From positions 124,001 through 188,000 of the IMG/VR virus record IMGVR_UViG_3300028275_000006: a stretch of 64,000 nt of DNA. One strand, written 5' to 3'. A program made the position numbers and the translations under genes. The stretch is from a virus. Under the pieces are notes generated by a model. That model was not told the DNA's origin, made no database searches, and was given only the letters and a program-made list of their open reading frames with translations. This document shows positions 22,076-28,431 of the stretch, one piece after another (the first letter of the stretch is position 1; every line of letters begins with the position of its first letter).

Positions 22076-22647
22076 CCTGCCTTTGCTAATGTGCCAAATA
22101 TCCAAGGTTTTGGATCTAAGTCAATTGTCCAAGATGTCGGTTCATTTCTCATATCTTTTTTGTACACAATATTTATTTGGTCGTGTGTTAGTTTGACTAA
22201 GAAGCCGTCTGTTAATTGTTTTAGATTAGCCTTAACTGTTGCGTAATCTACAAAGGCAACAGCGAATGTTCCTTTAATTTGGACTATCATTAAATGATTA
22301 AAAACTTTGTCTAGTGTAGTTCTTTGATTCTTACTTTCGTAAACATTTTTTAATTTAAGACTGATTGTCTTTTTAGGAGTTCCTGACTTTGCGTAGAACA
22401 AAGGTTCGTTGCCAGTTTTAACTTCTACGTCGCCATTGGTCCAATCGGTAAATTTTATATCGTAATCGCGAACGTCAGTCCACTCGATGTTCTTTTTATG
22501 ATTAGATAATTGCATTGCCGCAATAATGAATTTTTCTTTCATCATTCGATTTGTGGATTCATTTAATACTGTCTGATGACAGATGTTATTACAAGCATCT
22601 GAAAACTTGTCAATATCTACCCAATCTAAAAATTCATTGTACTGCAT
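22069..22647 (-). CDS. Hypothetical protein, possible nuclease fold
   Basis: The 192-residue protein has DYDIKFTDWTNGDVEVKTGN, where D...ExK spacing hints at a PD-(D/E)xK nuclease core, but the match is weak. A ISLKLKNVYESKNQR segment follows. Its stop abuts the tmRNA acceptor piece. No family is recognised with confidence. Confidence 0.68.
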   Translation of the reverse strand: MQYNEFLDWVDIDKFSDACNNICHQTVLNESTNRMMKEKFIIAAMQLSNHKKNIEWTDVRDYDIKFTDWTNGDVEVKTGNEPLFYAKSGTPKKTISLKLKNVYESKNQRTTLDKVFNHLMIVQIKGTFAVAFVDYATVKANLKQLTDGFLVKLTHDQINIVYKKDMRNEPTSWTIDLDPKPWIFGTLAKAGV

Positions 22648-22649
22648 TG

Positions 22650-22745
22650 TTATTCGCCATCTGGAAATTTATCGTGCCAGTCCATGATCCACCAAATGAC
22701 CCAACCGACCACTGCGGCGATAATTAACCAGAACAGCAACGTCAT
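22650..22745 (-). CDS. 31-residue single-pass membrane peptide
   Basis: ATG overlaps the TGA of the upstream gene (ATGA) and the stop is followed two bases later by the next ATG. The product is one hydrophobic helix rich in Trp, Ile and Val followed by DWHDKFPDGE. Coupling on both sides supports translation. Confidence 0.6.
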   Translation of the reverse strand: MTLLFWLIIAAVVGWVIWWIMDWHDKFPDGE

Positions 22746-22927
22746 AATAAATCTAAGTCCTTCTTAAATTTTTCAATTTCATCTTTAAGATGTAATTTTT
22801 CTTTTTTAAGATTACTTACTGCTTTGTCGTCTTGGTATCTATTAAACTCTTCTTGAATTAAACGATCCAATTCGTCGTGCTTCTTTTGTAAATGCTTAAT
22901 GTGGTGTTGAATTTTTTCACGATCCAT
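22742..22927 (-). CDS. YdcH-like (DUF465) coiled-coil protein
   Basis: 61 residues, a helical hairpin with KHDELDRLIQEEFNRYQDD, LKKEKLHLKDEIEKF. This is the layout of the DUF465/YdcH family (L-K-K-x-K-L-x-L-K-D-E-I). No biochemical function is known. Overlaps both neighbours. Confidence 0.75.
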   Translation of the reverse strand: MDREKIQHHIKHLQKKHDELDRLIQEEFNRYQDDKAVSNLKKEKLHLKDEIEKFKKDLDLL

Positions 22928-23126
22928 TGCTACTCCTATTCATTGCATTTCTAATTATATCAAGTTCGCTTTTTAAACGACTGCGTTCTCGATTTATATA
23001 CTCAACGCTTTCCTGTAACAGTCGAACCTGCTCTTGAAGTTGTCGAACCTGTTGCTCCAGCGGAAGAAGATTTGGATCTTTTTCATGTACATGAATCTTT
23101 ACTTCTTCACTGTATGCTGGAATCAT
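22917..23126 (-). CDS. Small coiled-coil protein
   Basis: 69 residues with heptads of Leu/Val (LEQQVRQLQEQVRLLQESVEYI) and a short polar tail. Starts in an ATGA overlap with the 23123 gene and overlaps the DUF465 gene by 11 bases. Likely oligomeric; function unknown. Confidence 0.68.
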   Translation of the reverse strand: MIPAYSEEVKIHVHEKDPNLLPLEQQVRQLQEQVRLLQESVEYINRERSRLKSELDIIRNAMNRSSNGS

Positions 23127-23506
23127 TGTGCTACTTCCTCTTTTGCTGGCTCTTCTGCCGGTGCTTCTGTATTTACTTCAGGCTTAGGAGCTCTTGCTTC
23201 AAATCCACTGAGTAAGTTGGCTCTTGCAGTTTGGACTATTGTATCTAATTCTGCATCACTAACACGACCTCTAGTAAATTCTTTTAGTACATCAGCAAAG
23301 GCCGCCCCAACTACTGCGGCAATATCTGCTACTGTACCAATTGGCTTGCCTTCATTATGTTTTACTAATACTGCGGTTCTGCCATAGATGAAATGCTGAA
23401 TGTCGCGATCCAATGTTACTAGTACATCTGGTGTAGGATCGTTCATTAACTCCTTGAGCATATGAGCGAATGTTGCTACATCGCGTTTGATTTCTTTTTT
23501 ATCCAT
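23123..23506 (-). CDS. Hypothetical helical protein
   Basis: 127 residues: two helical segments (residues 1-30, 50-100), then an Ala/Pro/Glu-rich tail (NTEAPAEEPAKEEVAQ). Coupled to the histone-like gene by a TAATG overlap. No family is recognised. Confidence 0.66.
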   Translation of the reverse strand: MDKKEIKRDVATFAHMLKELMNDPTPDVLVTLDRDIQHFIYGRTAVLVKHNEGKPIGTVADIAAVVGAAFADVLKEFTRGRVSDAELDTIVQTARANLLSGFEARAPKPEVNTEAPAEEPAKEEVAQ

Positions 23507-23706
23507 TACTTACCTGCGGATTCTTTACGTTCGTTCTTTACTGCGGTTACATCGTTACGAACTTCTTTACATAGTTTGGCTAACTCTTGTAAGTGCTTGC
23601 GAACACGAGTACCTGCGGCATTAACACCCTTGTCATAGAACTTTTCAAAGTCACCTTCTGCGGCTTCGATTAGTTTTGAAAAATCTTGAAATCTGTTTGT
23701 TGCCAT
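23506..23706 (-). CDS. Histone H1-like (Hc1-type) DNA-binding protein
   Basis: The ATG at 23706 follows AAGGAGAAACATT and gives a 66-residue protein. Its pattern, FSKLIEAAEGDFEKFYDKG, NAAGTRVRKHLQELAKL, matches the short bacterial histone-H1/Hc1 domain (x-D-x-E-K-F-Y-x-K-G-x-x-A-A-G-T-R-x-R-K). Such proteins bind DNA and occur in chlamydiae, other bacteria and large phages. It might compact phage DNA or affect the host nucleoid. A longer frame upstream overlaps a zinc-ribbon gene and is not used. Confidence 0.85.
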   Translation of the reverse strand: MATNRFQDFSKLIEAAEGDFEKFYDKGVNAAGTRVRKHLQELAKLCKEVRNDVTAVKNERKESAGK

Positions 23707-23738
23707 AATGTTTCTCCTTGTTATTATGTTTATTACTT

Positions 23739-23906
23739 TTAGCCAACTTGGCTGGGCTTTTCTGGCCGTGTAGTACAGAATTGACACTCTGGATCCTTGC
23801 ACGGTTCTTCTAGCCACTTATTACACAACTCGCAAAAATACGCATCGTACTTGTTGCTATATTGTTTCTCACTTTCACAGACAGGACACTTATAACTTAT
23901 GTCCAT
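23739..23906 (-). CDS. 55-residue zinc-ribbon protein
   Basis: Begins inside the end of the 23897 gene (10-base overlap). Cysteines are spaced as CPVC, CELC, then EPCKDPECQFC, enough for one or two zinc sites. Small zinc-ribbon proteins often bind RNA polymerase or nucleic acid; here function is unknown. Confidence 0.7.
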   Translation of the reverse strand: MDISYKCPVCESEKQYSNKYDAYFCELCNKWLEEPCKDPECQFCTTRPEKPSQVG

Positions 23907-24733
23907 AATCCGTGCCTCACTTTGATTAGGCGAATCATCATAGCCTCATCTTCTTTTTCATAGTCTGCTTCGATTTTACGAAGTAACTTGTGTGCTTTAT
24001 CGCTCATCTTTCTAAGTTCAGGAGTCTTGTCATTACTGAAACTTAATTTGCCACCGTTGGCTAAACGTGCGGCTTCACAGTAAGCAGTCCAGCCACTTGC
24101 TTCCATCGGCTCTGGACGATTACGATATACCTGTGTCCACCATGTGTACAAGTCTAAGATTTCCTGCGCTTTGACTGCCTGCGGAGTAAGTTCGCCAAGG
24201 TTCTTACTGTCTGGTCCAACTTCGTCTTCTTTCCAACGTAGATTACGTTGCCATTCAAGGTTGTCAAGTCCGGCTTGAGGACAACGCCAAGTGCGCCATC
24301 TGAACCAACCAGTAGCCCAAAACGGTGCTTTGTATTTTTCTCTTTCACTCTTGTCACTCCATGCTATGTGCCACCAGGCTAGTTCAACCTCGACAAAATC
24401 TTGAAGTTCATTAAAGAGACAAGGTAAAAAACGATTACCAACATCGTGCCAATCACCGGGCTTGATATCACGAGGATGAGCGGTAAGGGCATGAGTTTTA
24501 GTAACCCAACGGTTGTTAATGTAATATTTGAGAGCATGTAGTTTATCCGGAATAAAAAATACAACTGTTTGTAAATGATCCAATCCTTCTTCTGCTAACC
24601 ACCAACGGATAGGATACGCGGCTTTAGCACGAGATTCCCACTCGTCCCACTCTTCGCTAGTCCCACACTTTAGTTTAGTAGTACCACGAAGCCAATCTGC
24701 AAATTTTGAACAAGTCCAATAATGATTACGCAT
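23897..24733 (-). CDS. Trp-rich conserved phage protein
   Basis: 278 residues with about 20 tryptophans (SKFADWLRGT, WHIAWSDK, GWFRWRTWRC) and a C-terminal acidic helix (KIEADYEKEDEAMMIRLIKVRHGLW). The layout recalls a hypothetical protein recurring in T4-like and large aquatic phages. No catalytic motif is seen; cytoplasmic by composition. Confidence 0.75.
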   Translation of the reverse strand: MRNHYWTCSKFADWLRGTTKLKCGTSEEWDEWESRAKAAYPIRWWLAEEGLDHLQTVVFFIPDKLHALKYYINNRWVTKTHALTAHPRDIKPGDWHDVGNRFLPCLFNELQDFVEVELAWWHIAWSDKSEREKYKAPFWATGWFRWRTWRCPQAGLDNLEWQRNLRWKEDEVGPDSKNLGELTPQAVKAQEILDLYTWWTQVYRNRPEPMEASGWTAYCEAARLANGGKLSFSNDKTPELRKMSDKAHKLLRKIEADYEKEDEAMMIRLIKVRHGLWT

Positions 24734-24734
24734 T

Positions 24735-24869
24735 TTAATCTATCTTATCTATTCCGTAGAGTTGCATGAAGCCGACCTTGTACACCGAAAACTCTATTGC
24801 CTCACTTAGTGTAGCAAACGTTCTCGATGAAAGTGTTCCAGCAGTCATGTAGTATCTTACCTTATACAT
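24735..24869 (-). CDS. 44-residue hypothetical protein
   Basis: The frame MYKVRYYMTAGTL...GIDKID fills the gap between ClpP and the Trp-rich gene, and its TAA lies just before the next ATG. Starts with the same small beta-strand pattern (YKVRYY) as the 2892 and 20266 products. No clear ribosome site. Confidence 0.5.
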   Translation of the reverse strand: MYKVRYYMTAGTLSSRTFATLSEAIEFSVYKVGFMQLYGIDKID

Positions 24870-24871
24870 CA

Positions 24872-25435
24872 CTATACTATATGATCCGCTACCCCAAAGT
24901 CAACCACTTCTTGTGCAGTTAGGTAAACATCGCTGGCTGGTAGTAGTTTTGCTTTAACTCTACTTTTAACCAAGCCTGTTGTTTCGGTTAGAATTGTTAT
25001 CATCTTTTCATTTAACAATTCGGTTTCTTTCATTTCTGCTTTTAGGTCGTGATACTTAGCATCCATTCCGGATGTAAATTGGTGACACATAAAACTAGTA
25101 TTACTAGCCGCATAACGATGCTTTTTATCACCGCAGGCAAAAATTAAAAATGCCGCACTCATGACAGCACCAATTCCAATAGTTCTTACAATATGTGGAC
25201 TGCTACGCATTACATCAATTAACGCTAGAGCCTGATACAAATCTCCGCCCGTGCTGTTAATATACAAGGTCAAAGTTCTACCTTCGCCTTGTAAATTTTC
25301 ATAGAGAATCCATTTGATGGCTTCGCCTACTGTATCTTCATCTATCTCTCCATTCAAATAAAAAGTAGAATTTTCCAGTAATCTAAGATCAATTCTATCT
25401 TCCGCATTGAACTCATCAATTTTTTTCATTTTCAC
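24872..25435 (-). CDS. clpP: ClpP-like serine protease
   Basis: 187 residues. Candidate nucleophile Ser93 (GAVMSAAF) and His118 (SFMCHQF) are 25 residues apart, as in E. coli ClpP (97 and 122). STGGDLYQALALID gives the oxyanion-side Gly-Gly. The sequence is divergent (canonical SMG/IHQP replaced by MSA/CHQF), suggesting altered partner recognition. It may form its own tetradecamer or mix with host ClpP. Overlaps the upstream gene by four bases. Confidence 0.88.
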   Translation of the reverse strand: MKMKKIDEFNAEDRIDLRLLENSTFYLNGEIDEDTVGEAIKWILYENLQGEGRTLTLYINSTGGDLYQALALIDVMRSSPHIVRTIGIGAVMSAAFLIFACGDKKHRYAASNTSFMCHQFTSGMDAKYHDLKAEMKETELLNEKMITILTETTGLVKSRVKAKLLPASDVYLTAQEVVDFGVADHIV

Positions 25436-25719
25436 TCCGGTATATATTGTCCAAAGCCGTTCTCTTGGAAGTGTGTGTATACGGCATCTTTATCTATTTC
25501 ATCTAATGCTTTTACTTCTTGTGCAAATGTATTAATGTTAATAGTTCCGTTTGAACTTTTAGAACTTTTTAACATTTGGAGTATATCTGCTAAATGGCCT
25601 AATCTTTCCAATCCAACATCTACTTCTCCATCTTCAAATAACTTGTATGCCCTTTCGGCATGGTCCGAGCAATACTCAAACATAGATGCTTCGAACTTCT
25701 GAACGTGTGCTTGTGACAT
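25432..25719 (-). CDS. Hypothetical helical protein
   Basis: 95 residues, helical (AERAYKLFEDGEVDVGLERLGHLADILQML). First gene of the operon leading into clpP (ATGA overlap). No family is recognised; an adaptor role is only a positional guess. Confidence 0.68.
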   Translation of the reverse strand: MSQAHVQKFEASMFEYCSDHAERAYKLFEDGEVDVGLERLGHLADILQMLKSSKSSNGTININTFAQEVKALDEIDKDAVYTHFQENGFGQYIPE

Positions 25720-25745
25720 GATTCCTTACTTTATTAAGTGCTACT

Positions 25746-25773
25746 ATTATAACACATTTATTTAACCTGTCAA
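25746..25773 (-). promoter_or_regulatory. Sigma70-type promoter for clpP operon
   Basis: TTGACA (25768-25773), 16-base spacer, TATAAT (25746-25751). Confidence 0.78.
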
Positions 25774-25793
25774 ATACTTATCTACTCAGTTAA

Positions 25794-25801
25794 CATAAAT
25801 A
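25794..25801 (+). promoter_or_regulatory. T4-late-like promoter box CATAAATA
   Basis: CATAAATA 25 bases before the first plus-strand gene, the usual late-promoter distance. Confidence 0.65.
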
Positions 25802-25825
25802 CACGTATAAAGAGCGGAGCGTAAA

Positions 25826-26107
25826 ATGGGTGATATATTCAAAATAATTGGTGATTTGGGTATGCCGGTAGCGGCGGCATTGGCAGGTGGATACTTTGTT
25901 TACCTAACAATCAAATTACTACTACAAGGTGTTTTGGGAAGTATCAAAGGTATGGCCGGTATTATTACTGCGTTAGACAATCGTGTAAAAACAATGAACC
26001 ACGATGTTGTACGTATTGATACTATTGTGTCCAACGCATTAGGTTTACGCCCTGACGTAGATCGTATTGCTAGAGCAGATGGTAAGAACGATGCTAGACG
26101 AGACTAA
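25826..26107 (+). CDS. Membrane-anchored coiled-coil protein (holin-like)
   Basis: 93 residues: a hydrophobic N-terminal segment (MPVAAALAGGYFVYLTIKLLL), then a helix LDNRVKTMNHDVVRIDTIVSNAL. The same layout recurs in the 26587 gene, so the two are paralogues or a pair. A single N-terminal membrane helix with a coiled-coil tail fits small phage holin- or spanin-like accessory proteins, unproven. Confidence 0.72.
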   Translation: MGDIFKIIGDLGMPVAAALAGGYFVYLTIKLLLQGVLGSIKGMAGIITALDNRVKTMNHDVVRIDTIVSNALGLRPDVDRIARADGKNDARRD

Positions 26108-26261
26108 TACAAAATTACAAGATGCAATTATAACGTTGCATGACATAGCCAGACTAATTGAACAAGAAGTTGGCCGAGGTAACCTTAGTGACGATATTAG
26201 AAACTGTGCTAATAGAGTCAATGTATTGATTAAGGAAAGAGTCGAAAATGCTGTATGTTGA
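26091..26261 (+). CDS. 56-residue helical protein
   Basis: ATG inside the end of the previous gene. MLDETNTKLQDAIITLHDIARLI... is amphipathic helix throughout. Overlaps its neighbours by 17 and 14 bases, typical of this island. Confidence 0.62.
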   Translation: MLDETNTKLQDAIITLHDIARLIEQEVGRGNLSDDIRNCANRVNVLIKERVENAVC

Positions 26262-26445
26262 TTACAGTTGGGATTTAAATCCTAGCGGTATCATATTCGA
26301 TGAAGAACTTGATATTGATAAGTTAGGTTGGAAGCACGGCGATTGCTTTAGAATTACCAACGTTAATGGTAAGGCAATGCTGGTTAAAATGCACCCAGTA
26401 GAGCAATTTGTAAAAGGATACCCAGTAAATGTTCAAGAAGAATAA
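26248..26445 (+). CDS. Small conserved phage protein
   Basis: 65 residues with a beta-rich pattern (DYSWDLNPSGIIFDEELDIDKLGWKHGDCFRITN; residues ~5-40). Resembles short proteins seen in T4-like aquatic phages. Function unknown. Confidence 0.66.
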   Translation: MLYVDYSWDLNPSGIIFDEELDIDKLGWKHGDCFRITNVNGKAMLVKMHPVEQFVKGYPVNVQEE

Positions 26446-26587
26446 ATGGCAGTTGTGGTATGATGCACAACCCCAACACATCAAAGATTGGATGGATCAG
26501 CCAAGAGCAATTTGGTATGACAGCGATATGTGGAAGGCTGGCATTACTGGATTAGTTGTTGGTTTAATAATAGGGATGATTATATAA
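26429..26587 (+). CDS. 52-residue C-terminally anchored membrane protein
   Basis: MFKKNKWQLWYDAQPQ... ends with one hydrophobic helix (GITGLVVGLIIGMII). The stop overlaps the next ATG (TAATG). Trp-rich basic N terminus and tail anchor suggest an inner-membrane accessory. Confidence 0.65.
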   Translation: MFKKNKWQLWYDAQPQHIKDWMDQPRAIWYDSDMWKAGITGLVVGLIIGMII

Positions 26588-26964
26588 TGGATGTCGTAGA
26601 GTTAGTCAATAAGTATGGGTTTCCAATCGTTATGGCGGTTGGTATGGGTTTCATTATCAAATACGTTTGGGAATGGGCCACAAAAGAAGTTAAGCCAGTT
26701 ATCAGCGATGCTAATACTGTGTTGATTGCTCTTATCGACCGTATCCGTATGCTAGACAATGACTTGATTCGTCTTAACCAAAAAGTTAATACAGTCTTAC
26801 ACCTACGTGGTAAGATGATTGAATCGGATCGTGTTATGGAAACTGCACTTGTAGAAGCACAGGCTAACAAGAAGTTCCACGAAGCAATGGAAGAAGCAGA
26901 CAAGATTGGCGCAAAGAAAGTTGACCCGGACGATAAAAAGACTGCGGCCGCTGGCGAGAGTTAA
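26587..26964 (+). CDS. Membrane-anchored coiled-coil protein, paralogue
   Basis: 125 residues: N-terminal membrane helix (YGFPIVMAVGMGFIIKYVW), coiled coil (LIALIDRIRMLDNDLIRLNQKVN) and a charged tail. Start set at the TAATG overlap; earlier in-frame codons lie inside the previous gene. Shares the -LDNxx-x-RxNxKV pattern with the 25826 product. Confidence 0.75.
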   Translation: MDVVELVNKYGFPIVMAVGMGFIIKYVWEWATKEVKPVISDANTVLIALIDRIRMLDNDLIRLNQKVNTVLHLRGKMIESDRVMETALVEAQANKKFHEAMEEADKIGAKKVDPDDKKTAAAGES

Positions 26965-26966
26965 TA

Positions 26967-27671
26967 ATGTCAACAATTATAGCCACCTTGGTGATGGTTC
27001 AAATCACCATAGCCTGTGTTACCCTTTATCTTCATAGAGGACAAACACACAGAGCAGTAACATTCCATCCAGCAGTAAATCACTTCATGCGTTTTTGGCT
27101 TTGGCTTACAACAGGTATGGTTACCAAGCAATGGGTAGCAATACATCGCAAACATCATCAAGCCAGCGATACAGATTTAGATCCGCACAGTCCACAAGTT
27201 TACGGTATTAAAACTGTGCTATTCAAAGGCTGGAGTTTATATCACTCTGCCAGTAAAGATACCGCAATGGTTGAAAAGTTAGGAGTAGGTACTCCTGATG
27301 ATTGGCTAGAGCGTAATGTTTACACCCTACACAGCCGCCTTGGAATTCTCTTAATGTTAGTCATAGACTTATTGTTCTTTGGTCCTTGGGGTATTCTTGT
27401 GTGGGGCATTCAAATGATATGGATTCCATTCTGGGCCGCTGGTGTTATTAATGGACTGGCACATTGGTGGGGATATCGTAATACTGACACCAAAGACACT
27501 AGCCGTAACTTATGGCCTTGGGCTATTTGGATCGGTGGTGAGGAACTACATAACAATCATCATGCCGATGGGGCCAATGCTAGTTTCCGTCAACGTTGGT
27601 TTGAATTAGATATCGGTTGGATCTATATTAAGGTACTACGCTTCTTTAACCTTGCACAGGTTAGGAATTAA
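26967..27671 (+). CDS. Fatty-acid desaturase (DesC/delta-9 type)
   Basis: 234 residues with the three histidine boxes of membrane desaturases: His23-RGQT-His28, His60-RKHH and HNNHH near residue 198, interleaved with four hydrophobic helices. Members use a di-iron centre and O2 to insert a cis double bond in acyl chains of CoA, ACP or lipids. A phage copy could raise membrane fluidity of the host. It is the last plus-strand gene of the island and its end overlaps the convergent carboxypeptidase by 11 bases. Confidence 0.93.
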   Translation: MSTIIATLVMVQITIACVTLYLHRGQTHRAVTFHPAVNHFMRFWLWLTTGMVTKQWVAIHRKHHQASDTDLDPHSPQVYGIKTVLFKGWSLYHSASKDTAMVEKLGVGTPDDWLERNVYTLHSRLGILLMLVIDLLFFGPWGILVWGIQMIWIPFWAAGVINGLAHWWGYRNTDTKDTSRNLWPWAIWIGGEELHNNHHADGANASFRQRWFELDIGWIYIKVLRFFNLAQVRN

Positions 27672-28395
27672 CAGCAATAAACTCTGCTTCAGGAATACGT
27701 GTCTTAGTATTCTTACTTCCTAGTACTACTACAATTCTGCGTCCTATTTCTGTATCCAACATCATTACTATGCAACCTCCACTGGCTCTTATGTAGCCAG
27801 TTTTGCTGACAATAAATTCATGACGCTTGCCAATAATTGGATTAGTATTATTAAAGATAAACCACTTTTTCTTTATCTTAATTTTAACCTGCGGTGTGCG
27901 TGATGCTTCAATAATCTCTGCGTAGTTCTTTGCCGCTAGAACTAGTTTAATTAAATCAGTGGCTGTGCTTACATTAAACACACTAAGCCCTGTAGGTTCG
28001 ACATACTTTGTGTCGTGCATACCTAACAGATGTGCTTTAGTATTCATTGCTCTAACACAGGCATCCTTACCATTAGGATAGTATTGACACAGTAGATCAG
28101 CCGCTTTGTTGTCGCTGTGTACTAATGCTAGTTGTATTGTTTCGGCTCGGGTATACTTACCGATTTGTTCATCTAAGTTTTGATTAGCATCTAACACAAC
28201 CATTGCCGTCATTAGTTTAGTAATGCTGGCAATACTACGCTGTTGATCTATGTTTTCGCTTTGAATAATTCTGCCGGATTCATCGGCCACGAGCCAGCTC
28301 TGAGCGGTGATAGACAGAGGTTTGGCAGTGGCGGCGCTTGTTTGCCCATGATGTAAAAAGGCAAAAAATACCAATATAGATATAACTCTACACAT
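27661..28395 (-). CDS. D-alanyl-D-alanine carboxypeptidase (PBP5/6-like, S11)
   Basis: The 244-residue precursor has a signal peptide ending SAATA, then Ser57-Ile-Thr-Lys60 (SxxK), Ser94-Asp-Asn96 (SxN) and Lys198-Thr-Gly (KTG), the full serine-DD-peptidase set. It lacks the C-terminal domain and amphipathic anchor of E. coli PBP5 (403 residues). It would act in the periplasm, trimming pentapeptide stems. I chose the ATG at 28395, since the earlier ATG (28410) sits in the -10 box; the mRNA may then be leaderless. Confidence 0.88.
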   Translation of the reverse strand: MCRVISILVFFAFLHHGQTSAATAKPLSITAQSWLVADESGRIIQSENIDQQRSIASITKLMTAMVVLDANQNLDEQIGKYTRAETIQLALVHSDNKAADLLCQYYPNGKDACVRAMNTKAHLLGMHDTKYVEPTGLSVFNVSTATDLIKLVLAAKNYAEIIEASRTPQVKIKIKKKWFIFNNTNPIIGKRHEFIVSKTGYIRASGGCIVMMLDTEIGRRIVVVLGSKNTKTRIPEAEFIAVNS

Positions 28396-28401
28396 CTGTC
28401 T

Positions 28402-28430
28402 ATTGTACACTCTGCTATAATCTCTGTCAA
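28402..28430 (-). promoter_or_regulatory. Sigma70-type promoter for carboxypeptidase
   Basis: TTGACA (28425-28430), 17-base spacer, TACAAT (28402-28407). Predicted start is within a few bases of the ATG at 28395. Confidence 0.75.
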
Positions 28431-28431
28431 A

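Noticed and set aside
23506-23817. Longer frame extending the histone-like protein upstream
   Set aside because: It overlaps the zinc-ribbon gene, and AAGGAG fits the inner ATG at 23706.
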